Shown: positions 20,255 through 27,084 of the stretch, in pieces
How positions within the stretch are numbered: position 1 is the stretch's first letter
Layout of the letters: every line of letters starts with the position of its first letter
Source of the DNA: Curvibacter gracilis ATCC BAA-807
Lineage (GTDB): Bacteria > Pseudomonadota > Gammaproteobacteria > Burkholderiales > Burkholderiaceae_C
Direction of reading: 5' to 3'
Assembly: GCF_000518645.1 (NCBI RefSeq)
Contig: NZ_JADZ01000029.1
Coordinates: forward strand, 19,461-83,460
Length of the DNA: 64,000 nucleotides
The notes under the pieces: generated by a model
Seen by the model: the letters and a program-made list of their open reading frames with translations, nothing else
Told to the model about the DNA's origin: nothing
The model's database searches: none
Made by a program: the position numbers and the translations under genes

Positions 20255-20352
20255 GTCAGACCCAAAGGCGGGCCTGACGCGTTGCCAGGACAAAGGCGTC
20301 CCCACCACGGCAGGCCCATCGGGCCCAGTCGCTGCGTGAGGACGCCTTTTTT
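20255..20352 (+). promoter_or_regulatory. ANTAR-type two-hairpin antitermination leader of nrtA
   Basis: First hairpin: GTCAG-A-CCC / GGG-C-CTGAC with hexaloop AAAGGC (20255-20278). Second hairpin: GGAC/GTCC with the same hexaloop AAAGGC (20288-20301). The loop and 3' arm of the second hairpin (AAAGGCGTCC) can instead pair perfectly with GGACGCCTTT (20340-20349), which is followed by a T run, forming an intrinsic terminator. ANTAR regulators such as NasR and EutV bind paired hexaloops with A at position 1 and G at position 4; both loops here fit. Confidence 0.85.
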
Positions 20353-20394
20353 GCTTTGTACGTTCCGAATGACTTCAGCTTCAAGGAGTAGCCC

Positions 20395-21639
20395 ATGTCC
20401 GACCTGTTGAACACCCGCCTGAGCCGGCGCGCCGTGCTGCAAACCGCTGCCGTGGCCGCCACCGGCCTGTCCCCGGCCCTGCGCTCGGTCGTCTACGCCG
20501 GCGGCTCCGACAAGCCCGAGAAGGAAGAGGTGAAGATCGGCTTCATCCCCCTCACCGACTGCGCCAGCGTGGTCATGGCCTCGGTGCTGGGCTTCGACAA
20601 GAAGTACGGGGTGAAGATCATCCCCAGCAAGGAAGCCAGCTGGGCCGGCGTGCGCGACAAGCTGGTCAATGGCGAATTGGACTTTGCCCATGTGCTCTAT
20701 GGCCTGGTCTACGGCGTGCACCTGGGCCTGGGCGGCCCCAAGAAGGACATGGCCGTGCTGATGACCCTGAACAACAACGGCCAGGCCATCACCCTGTCCA
20801 AGAAGCTGGCCGACAAAGGCGCCGTCGACGCGGCCAGCCTGGCCAAGCTGATGGCCAGCGACAAACGCGAATACACCTTTGCCCAGACCTTTCCCACCGG
20901 CACCCATGCCATGTGGCTGTACTACTGGCTGGCCTCGGCCGGCATCAACCCGCTGCAGGACGCCAAGGTCATCACCGTGCCCCCGCCCCAGATGGTGGCC
21001 AACATGCGCGTGGGCAACATGGACGGCTTCTGCGTGGGTGAGCCCTGGGGCCACCGCGCCATCATGGACGGCATCGGCATCACCGGCGTCACCACCCAGG
21101 ACATCTGGAAGGACCACCCCGAGAAGGTGCTGGGCACCACCGCCGAGTTCACCAAGAAGTACCCCAACACCTCGCGCGCCGTGATGATGGCCATCCTCGA
21201 GGCCAGCCAGTGGATCGATGCCAGCCTGCAGAACAAGCTGAAGATGGCCGAGACCATTGCCGACAAGTCTTACGTCAACACCGGTGTGGACGCCATCAAC
21301 CAGCGCATCCTGGGCCGCTACCAGAACGGCCTGGGCAAGACCTGGGACGACCCCAACCACATGAAGTTCTTCAACGACGGCGCGGTCAACTTCCCCTACC
21401 TGTCCGACGGCATGTGGTTCCTGACCCAGCACAAGCGCTGGGGCCTGCTCAAGGAGCACCCCGATTACCTGGCCGTGGCCAAGCAGATCAACCAGATCGA
21501 GCTCTACAAGCAGGCCGCCGGGGCCCTGAAGATCAATGTGCCCAAAGACCCCATGCGCACCAGCAAGCTGATCGATGGCGTGGTCTGGGACGGCAAGGAC
21601 CCCAAGAAATACGCCGAATCCTTCAAGGTTCACGCCTGA
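20395..21639 (+). CDS. nrtA: Nitrate ABC transporter substrate-binding protein
   Basis: Periplasmic nitrate/nitrite-binding component of an NrtABD-type uptake system. A Tat-like signal is visible at residues 9-30 (LSRRAVLQTAAVAATGL), followed by VKIGFIPLTDCASVVMA and the conserved TGTHAMWLYYWLASAGINP in the mature protein. The export signal argues for NrtA rather than the related cytoplasmic nitrate sensor NasS. The product is 414 aa. AAGGAG precedes the ATG. It is the first gene of a three-gene operon behind a sigma-54 promoter and an attenuator. Confidence 0.93.
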   Translation: MSDLLNTRLSRRAVLQTAAVAATGLSPALRSVVYAGGSDKPEKEEVKIGFIPLTDCASVVMASVLGFDKKYGVKIIPSKEASWAGVRDKLVNGELDFAHVLYGLVYGVHLGLGGPKKDMAVLMTLNNNGQAITLSKKLADKGAVDAASLAKLMASDKREYTFAQTFPTGTHAMWLYYWLASAGINPLQDAKVITVPPPQMVANMRVGNMDGFCVGEPWGHRAIMDGIGITGVTTQDIWKDHPEKVLGTTAEFTKKYPNTSRAVMMAILEASQWIDASLQNKLKMAETIADKSYVNTGVDAINQRILGRYQNGLGKTWDDPNHMKFFNDGAVNFPYLSDGMWFLTQHKRWGLLKEHPDYLAVAKQINQIELYKQAAGALKINVPKDPMRTSKLIDGVVWDGKDPKKYAESFKVHA

Positions 21640-21677
21640 TCCGCCACTGAGCCCCAACCACCCATCAGGAGCCCGCC

Positions 21678-22601
21678 ATGGTCAGTGCCGTCTTTCACAA
21701 CCCCGTCGAACTACCCGCCACCCCCCAGGTGCCCACGCCCAAGCCTGCTGCCTCGATCGCCCCAGCCCCCATGACAAAAGCCGCCCCCGCCGCCCCGCGC
21801 CCTGCCCGCCTGCCGTTTGACTGGCGCGCCTTCTGGCTGCGCGTGCTGCCCCCGGTTTTCGGGCTGGGCCTGATGCTGGGCCTGTGGGCCATCGTGTCGA
21901 TCACCACCGCCAGTGCCATCCCCTCGCCGGCCGATACCTTCAAGCAGGCCCTGGAGGTGTTCAGCGACCCCTTCTACAGCAAGGGCCCCAACGACCAGGG
22001 CGTGGGCTGGAACGTGCTGTTCTCGCTCAAGCGCGTGGCCATGGGCTTCGGCCTGGCCGCGCTGGTGGGCATCCCGGCGGGTTTTCTGATCGGGCGCTTC
22101 GAGTTCCTCTCGCGCATGTTCAACCCCTTGATCAGCCTGCTGCGCCCGGTGTCGCCACTGGCCTGGCTGCCCATCGGCCTGCTGGTCTTCAAGGGGGCCA
22201 ACCCGGCCGCCATCTGGACCATCTTCATCTGCTCGATCTGGCCCATGATCATCAACACCGCCGTGGGCGTGCAGCGCGTGCCCCAGGACTACATGAACGT
22301 GGCCCGCGTGCTCAAGCTGTCGGAGTGGAAGATCTTCACCAAGATCCTGTTCCCCTCGGTGCTGCCCTACATGCTCACCGGCGTGCGCCTGGCCGTGGGC
22401 ACGGCCTGGCTGGTGATCGTGGCGGCCGAGATGCTGACCGGCGGCGTGGGCATCGGCTTCTGGGTCTGGGACGAGTGGAACAACCTCAACGTCAAGAACA
22501 TCATCATCGCCATCTTCGTGATCGGCGGCGTGGGCCTGCTGCTGGAGTACGCCCTGATCCGCATCGCCACGGCCTTCACCTTCGAAGAAGTCAAGAGCTG
22601 A
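21678..22601 (+). CDS. nrtB: Nitrate ABC transporter permease
   Basis: Inner-membrane permease of the BPD_transp_1 family, 307 aa. The N-terminal 45 residues are Pro/Ala-rich and poorly conserved; the membrane domain follows with about six helices. The EAA-type loop is seen as DYMNVARVLKLSEWKIFTKILFPSVLPYMLTGVRL, which contacts the ATPase. It follows nrtA by 38 bases and precedes the ATPase by 38 bases. Confidence 0.94.
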   Translation: MVSAVFHNPVELPATPQVPTPKPAASIAPAPMTKAAPAAPRPARLPFDWRAFWLRVLPPVFGLGLMLGLWAIVSITTASAIPSPADTFKQALEVFSDPFYSKGPNDQGVGWNVLFSLKRVAMGFGLAALVGIPAGFLIGRFEFLSRMFNPLISLLRPVSPLAWLPIGLLVFKGANPAAIWTIFICSIWPMIINTAVGVQRVPQDYMNVARVLKLSEWKIFTKILFPSVLPYMLTGVRLAVGTAWLVIVAAEMLTGGVGIGFWVWDEWNNLNVKNIIIAIFVIGGVGLLLEYALIRIATAFTFEEVKS

Positions 22602-22639
22602 ACCGCACCCTGCCCTGCCCCACCACCAAGGAACACGCC

Positions 22640-23446
22640 ATGAACACCGCCAAGTACATCGAGATCCAGGGTGTCGAACAGACCTTCCGCACCGCCAAGG
22701 GGGCCTTCCCCGCCCTGCGTGACATCCACCTCACCATCGCCAAGGGCGAGTTCGTGGCCCTCATCGGCCACAGCGGCTGCGGCAAGTCCACCCTGCTGAA
22801 CCTGATCGCCGGGCTGACCTCGCCCACCCAGGGCGCCATGCTCTGCGCCAACCGCGAAATCAAGGGCCCTGGCCCGGAGCGGGCGGTGGTGTTCCAGAAC
22901 CACTCCCTGCTGCCCTGGCTCACCTGCCACGAGAACATCCACCTGGCGGTGGAGCGCGTCTTTGGCAACCGCGAAAGCAAGGCCCAGCTCAAGGCCCGCA
23001 CCGAGGCGGCCCTGGCCCTGGTCGGGCTGACCGCCGCCGCACAAAAGCGCCCGGGTGAAATCTCGGGCGGCATGAAGCAGCGCGTGGGCATTGCCCGGGC
23101 CCTGTCGATGGAGCCCCAGGTGCTGCTGATGGACGAGCCCTTTGGCGCCCTCGACGCCCTCACCCGCGCCAAGCTGCAGGACGAGTTGCTGGAGATCGTG
23201 GCCCAGACCCAGGCCACCGTGGTCATGGTGACCCACGATGTGGATGAGGCCGTGCTGTTGTCCGACAAGATCGTGATGATGACCAACGGCCCGGCGGCCA
23301 CCATCGGCGAGGTGCTGAGCGTCGACCTGCCCCGCCCCCGCTCGCGCGTGGCCCTGGCTGAAAGCACCCAGTACCTGGCTTACCGCAAGGCCGTGATCGA
23401 CTTCCTGTACACCCGCCAGGCCCACGTCGAAAAAACGGCCGCCTGA
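22640..23446 (+). CDS. nrtD: Nitrate ABC transporter ATP-binding protein
   Basis: ATPase of the nitrate importer, 268 aa. Walker A is GHSGCGKST, the signature is ISGGMKQRVGIARAL, Walker B is VLLMDEPFGALD and the switch His is in MVTHDVDEAV. The start MNTAKYIEIQGVEQ is preceded by AAGGAACACGCC; the frame is open further upstream across nrtB, but that part is a shadow. NrtC-type fusion to a binding domain is absent, so it matches NrtD or the single-ATPase NasD arrangement. Confidence 0.93.
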   Translation: MNTAKYIEIQGVEQTFRTAKGAFPALRDIHLTIAKGEFVALIGHSGCGKSTLLNLIAGLTSPTQGAMLCANREIKGPGPERAVVFQNHSLLPWLTCHENIHLAVERVFGNRESKAQLKARTEAALALVGLTAAAQKRPGEISGGMKQRVGIARALSMEPQVLLMDEPFGALDALTRAKLQDELLEIVAQTQATVVMVTHDVDEAVLLSDKIVMMTNGPAATIGEVLSVDLPRPRSRVALAESTQYLAYRKAVIDFLYTRQAHVEKTAA

Positions 23447-23466
23447 CCCAGGCCCCCTCCCCCAAG

Positions 23467-23503
23467 CGCCCCTCACGGCCCTGCGCCGTCGAGGGGCGTT
23501 TTT
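23467..23503 (+). terminator. Intrinsic terminator after the nitrate ABC operon
   Basis: CGCCCCTC pairs with GAGGGGCG, followed by TTTTTC. It ends the nrt operon just before the next sigma-54 promoter, so the downstream carrier gene is a separate transcription unit. Confidence 0.85.
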
Positions 23504-23521
23504 CTTCCTCGGGCCAGCGCG

Positions 23522-23538
23522 TGCACCAAAGCCATGCA
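23522..23538. promoter_or_regulatory. Candidate NtrC-binding site upstream of the MFS nitrate carrier
   Basis: TGCACCAAAGCCATGCA is close to the NtrC consensus TGCACCAnnnTGGTGCA: the left half is exact and the right half differs at two positions. It lies only about 18 bases before the -24 element. Confidence 0.45.
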
Positions 23539-23555
23539 AAAACACCGTGTTTTGG

Positions 23556-23572
23556 CGGCATGGAGTTTGCTT
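23556..23572 (+). promoter_or_regulatory. Sigma-54 promoter of the MFS nitrate carrier
   Basis: CGGCATGGAGTTTGCTT matches the -24/-12 consensus except for C instead of T at the first position. GG and GC are separated by ten bases. It is placed relative to its attenuator in the same way as at nrtA and nirB. Confidence 0.78.
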
Positions 23573-23602
23573 CACCCTGGGCATCGGCCCCCCGGGGCCG
23601 TT

Positions 23603-23700
23603 GGGGCCCCAAGGTGTGACGATGCACCCGGCCCCACAGGACACAGGCGTCCCCACAGCGGGCTTCTCACCAGAAGCGGGCTGATGCGGACGCCTTTTTT
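23603..23700 (+). promoter_or_regulatory. ANTAR-type antitermination leader of the MFS nitrate carrier
   Basis: Second hairpin: GGAC-ACAGGC-GTCC (23639-23652), with A1 and G4 in the hexaloop. Its loop and 3' arm AGGCGTCC can pair with GGACGCCT (23688-23695), followed by a T run, forming the terminator. The first hairpin is less orthodox: GGTGT/GCACC with hexaloop GACGAT (23613-23628), extended by GGGGCC/GGCCCC. The spacing and the alternative pairing match the nrtA and nirB leaders. Confidence 0.75.
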
Positions 23701-23736
23701 GTTTTCCGGAACGCCTTCGGGCCCGCAAAGACACCC

Positions 23737-24948
23737 ATGTTCAATTTCCGAGACTTCCACCGCTCAGGTCACAGCCCCACGCTCTGGTCGGCCTTTCTGT
23801 ACTTTGGCTTTTCCTTTGCCATCTGGTCCATCAACGGCGCCATGGCCCCCTTCATCACCGAGGCCTTGCAGCTCAGCCCCACCCAGAAGGGCCTGATGCT
23901 GTCCATCCCGATCTTTGCCGGGGCCTTCATGCGCTTTCCACTGGGTCTGATGGCCCAGTACATCGGGCGCAAGAACGCCACCCTGGTCGAGATGGGCGGC
24001 ATCAGCCTGAGCATGGCCTACGGCTACTTCTTCGTGCAGAGCTTCAACGACCTGCTGGCCATGGGCGTGCTGCTGGGGGTGGCCGGCGCCAGCTTCGGCG
24101 TGGCCATGTCGCTGGGCTCGGGCTCGTTCCCGCCCCGCTACAAGGGCCTGGCCATGGGCATCGTGGGCGCCGGCAATGTGGGCACGGCCTTCGCGGCCCT
24201 GCTGGCCCCGGTGCTGGCCCAGAACTTCGGTTGGCAGACGGTGTATGGCATCGCGGCCCTCAGCGTGGCCATCCCGGCGGCGGTGATGGTGGTCTTTGCC
24301 AAGGAGCCGGCCGACCTGTCGCCCCACACCACGCTGCGCGAGCACCTGTCGTGCCTGTACGAGAAGGACGGCTGGGCCTTCAGCCTGATCTATGCCGTCA
24401 CCTTCGGTGGCTTCGTGGGCCTGTCGGCCTTTCTGCCCAGCTATTTCTACGAACAATTCGGGGTCAGCAAGGTTCAGGCTGGCCAGCTCACCATGCTCGC
24501 TGCCTTCCTGGGCGCAGCACTGCGGGTCATGGGGGGCTGGCTGTCTGATCTTTGGGGGGGCGTGAACACGCTCACCGGCGTGCTGGTCGTCACCGCCGCC
24601 TGCCTGCTGCTGTGCGGCTTTGCGCAGGGCTCGCTGCCGGTCACGGTGCTGCTGTTCCTGATCTGCTTCTCGGCCCTGGGCGCGGGCAATGGCGCGCTGT
24701 TCCAGCTGGTGCCCCTGCGCTGGCCGCTGACCACCGCGGTGGCGGGCTCCATGATCGGCGAGTTGGGTGCACTGGGGGGTGGCCTGGTGCCCAATCTGAT
24801 GGGCATCTCCAAGCAATACACCGGCTCGTACCTGCTCGGCTTCGCCTGCTTTGCGGCCTGCGCCGTCGGGGTGCTGCTGCTGTTGCGTGTGATGCAGATC
24901 CGCTGGACCCGCACCTGGGCCGAAAAAGGCGGGCGGGCCCGCCACTGA
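23737..24948 (+). CDS. MFS nitrate/nitrite transporter, NarK/NasA family
   Basis: Twelve-helix nitrate/nitrite porter (NNP family) of 403 residues. The N-terminal SHSPTLWSAFLYFGFSFAIW region and the glycine-rich nitrate signature segments FGVAMSLGSGSFPPRYKGLAMGIVGAGNVGTAFAAL and LGAGNGALFQLVPLRWP are diagnostic. It gives the cell a second uptake route beside the ABC importer. It has its own sigma-54 promoter and attenuator and is convergent with the phosphatase/kinase gene. Confidence 0.93.
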   Translation: MFNFRDFHRSGHSPTLWSAFLYFGFSFAIWSINGAMAPFITEALQLSPTQKGLMLSIPIFAGAFMRFPLGLMAQYIGRKNATLVEMGGISLSMAYGYFFVQSFNDLLAMGVLLGVAGASFGVAMSLGSGSFPPRYKGLAMGIVGAGNVGTAFAALLAPVLAQNFGWQTVYGIAALSVAIPAAVMVVFAKEPADLSPHTTLREHLSCLYEKDGWAFSLIYAVTFGGFVGLSAFLPSYFYEQFGVSKVQAGQLTMLAAFLGAALRVMGGWLSDLWGGVNTLTGVLVVTAACLLLCGFAQGSLPVTVLLFLICFSALGAGNGALFQLVPLRWPLTTAVAGSMIGELGALGGGLVPNLMGISKQYTGSYLLGFACFAACAVGVLLLLRVMQIRWTRTWAEKGGRARH

Positions 24949-25003
24949 CATCCACCACTGACATCCGCCACCGAGGCCCAGCAGCCCCGAGGCCCCGCCG
25001 AAC

Positions 25004-26755
25004 TCAGCGGGGCAGGAAGAGCAGGCAGTAAACCAGCGCCGCGTTGAACAGCGCACTGACCACCAAGGCGATCTTCCAGACCGCCGTCGGGTCGCGCTGG
25101 ATCAAGGGCGTGGCCACCGGCGCACTCAAGGGGCGCGACGCGCCGCGCTCCAGCGCCAGCAGCATCTCCTCGGCCGTCTCGAAGCGCTGCGCGCGCTGCC
25201 GCGCCACGGCCTTCAGGGCCACGTGGTCAAGCCAGATCGGCACCAGCGGGTTGTGCCGGCTGGGGGGCTGCGGATCGCGGTGATAACGCCCGCTCTGGTA
25301 AGGCAAGACCTCGCCATAGGGCAAGCGGCCCAGGCTGAGCAACTGGTACAGCGTCACGCCCAGCGCATACAGATCGCTGCCGGCATCGGGCGCTTGCGCC
25401 TTCAGGCCGGCCGGGCCCGGCCCATGCCCGGCCCATTGCTCGGGGTTCATGTAGCTGGGCGTGCCGGCATGCAGTTCGCGCGTGGCGGCTGGCTCACGCC
25501 CGCTCAGGGCCACGCCCAGGTCCAGCAGGCGCAGCACGCCGTCTTCACCCAGGTGCAGGTTGTCGGGCTTCACATCGCGGTGCACCACCCCTTGCCGGTG
25601 CAACACGGCCAGCGTGCGCAAGGCCTGGGTGACCAGGTTCAGCACCTGGGGCAGCGGCAGCGCCGGCTGACGCCGCAGCAAGGCCCCCAGGGTCTCGCCG
25701 TCGTACCAGTCGTACAACAGGTAGAAGCCGCTGGCCGCGGCCGGGCCCTGCGGCGGCCAGTCGTTGAGCCGGGCCAGGTGGCCCGCCGCGCTGCCCCCCT
25801 GCATGCGGCGCGCCACCCAGGCCTCGTGGGCCAGGGTCTGGCGCTCCTCGGGGTCGTGCGCACGCTGGGGGTGCAGCGACTTCAGCGCATAGCGCCGCTG
25901 CGTCAGCGGATCACGCACCTGGTAGAGACGGTGGATGCCGCTGTCGGCCGCCAGCGCCAGCACCTCCAGCCCATCCACCATGTCACCCACCTTCAGCAAG
26001 GGCAGCACGGGTTGCTGCAGGGCATGGCGGGCCTCGTCCTGCAGCGTTCCTTCCAGCGCCCCCTGCACCCGCACCACGGCGGCCGTCAGGTTGTCGTCGC
26101 TGCCGCTGCGCAGGGCCGCCTTGACCAGGGCTTCGCTCAAGGCCTGGGGCGCCAGGCCCTGCGCCAGCAGGCCCAGGATGTCACGCCCCGGCAGGCTGCC
26201 ATGCACCCCGTCGGACAGCAGCACAAAGGTGTCGCCACTTTGCAGGTCGCCCTGGCTGTAGTCGACCAGCAGGCGCTCATCCAGCCCCACGGCCCGGGTC
26301 AGCTGGTGGGCCAAGTCGGTGTGCGGCATCACATGATCGACCGTCAGCTGCTGCATCTCGCCACCACGCACCAGATAGGCCCGGGTGTCGCCGACATGGG
26401 CCACGGTGTAGGTCTGCCCGCGCAGCACCAGGGCGGTGAGCGTGGTCAGGCCCAGCGCCGGCTGCCGGCGCCGGTTGATGCCCGCCAGCCAGGCGTTCTG
26501 GGCGCTGATGACGCGGTCCAGGGCCACCGTGGTGTCCCAGGTTTCGGGGGTGCCGAAATAGTCGCGCACCAGCGTGGTCACCGTGGTCTGGGCCGCCTCG
26601 CGGCCAAAGCCCCCGGTACTCACGCCGTCGGCAATCGCCGCGATGGCGCCACGGCCGCGCTCCAGGCCCTGGCCGACGACCAGGGCCGCGAAATCCTCGT
26701 TCTCGGACTTGCGCCCAGGCAGCGAGACAAAACCAAATTCGAGATCAAAGCTCAT
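25004..26755 (-). CDS. PP2C phosphatase-Ser/Thr kinase fusion, membrane anchored
   Basis: About 583 residues. The N-terminal half (about 1-240) is a PP2C-type phosphatase with metal-site motifs IADGVSTGGFG, VAHVGDTRAYLVR, LLSDGVHG and SDDNLTAAVV. The C-terminal half is a protein kinase with catalytic loop VVHRDVKPDNLHL, a DLG magnesium loop and PEQWAG. One helix (WKIALVVSALFNAALVYCLLFL) anchors the C terminus. The ATG giving MSFDLEFGFVSLPGRKSEN is chosen because the PP2C fold starts there. It is divergent from nirB. I recall similar fusions in other Burkholderiales nitrate clusters; its targets are unknown. Confidence 0.9.
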   Translation of the reverse strand: MSFDLEFGFVSLPGRKSENEDFAALVVGQGLERGRGAIAAIADGVSTGGFGREAAQTTVTTLVRDYFGTPETWDTTVALDRVISAQNAWLAGINRRRQPALGLTTLTALVLRGQTYTVAHVGDTRAYLVRGGEMQQLTVDHVMPHTDLAHQLTRAVGLDERLLVDYSQGDLQSGDTFVLLSDGVHGSLPGRDILGLLAQGLAPQALSEALVKAALRSGSDDNLTAAVVRVQGALEGTLQDEARHALQQPVLPLLKVGDMVDGLEVLALAADSGIHRLYQVRDPLTQRRYALKSLHPQRAHDPEERQTLAHEAWVARRMQGGSAAGHLARLNDWPPQGPAAASGFYLLYDWYDGETLGALLRRQPALPLPQVLNLVTQALRTLAVLHRQGVVHRDVKPDNLHLGEDGVLRLLDLGVALSGREPAATRELHAGTPSYMNPEQWAGHGPGPAGLKAQAPDAGSDLYALGVTLYQLLSLGRLPYGEVLPYQSGRYHRDPQPPSRHNPLVPIWLDHVALKAVARQRAQRFETAEEMLLALERGASRPLSAPVATPLIQRDPTAVWKIALVVSALFNAALVYCLLFLPR

Positions 26756-26887
26756 GCACCAGTGGAAAGCAGTTTCCATGCCCGAAGCTGGTGCACCCCG
26801 CCCGACCGATCCGGGCCCCAGGGGTGATGCACCGCACCAATTTCGAGCGCCACCCGAGGCATCGGCGCCAGCGCGGCCCCCACAGGC

Positions 26888-26904
26888 TGGCACGGCCATT
26901 GCTT
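26888..26904 (+). promoter_or_regulatory. Sigma-54 promoter of nirB operon
   Basis: TGGCACGGCCATTGCTT is an exact match to TGGCACGnnnnTTGCW with the ten-base GG-GC spacing. Transcription would begin near 26914, leaving a leader of about 170 bases before nirB. Confidence 0.87.
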
Positions 26905-26934
26905 GAAATCCTCAACGGCCCCCGGGCCGCCGGA

Positions 26935-27031
26935 GGGATCCCGTGCAAAGGCGCACCGGATCCCCCGGGACGAAGGCGTCCCCACATGCTGTCTCGAACC
27001 CTCGAGAACGCATCGTGTGGACGCCTTTTTT
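26935..27031 (+). promoter_or_regulatory. ANTAR-type antitermination leader of nirB
   Basis: First hairpin: GGGATCC-C-GTGC / GCAC-C-GGATCCC with hexaloop AAAGGC (26935-26964), carrying the same internal mismatch style as in the nrtA leader. Second hairpin: GGGAC/GTCCC with hexaloop GAAGGC (26967-26982). AAGGCGTCC then pairs with GGACGCCTT (27019-27027), followed by a T run, forming the terminator that competes with hairpin two. Extra CACA/TGTG pairing lengthens the terminator stem. Confidence 0.86.
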
Positions 27032-27084
27032 GTTTTCCGGCCCGACTGGCATGCCAGTGCGGCCCCAAGCGACGGAGCATGACG

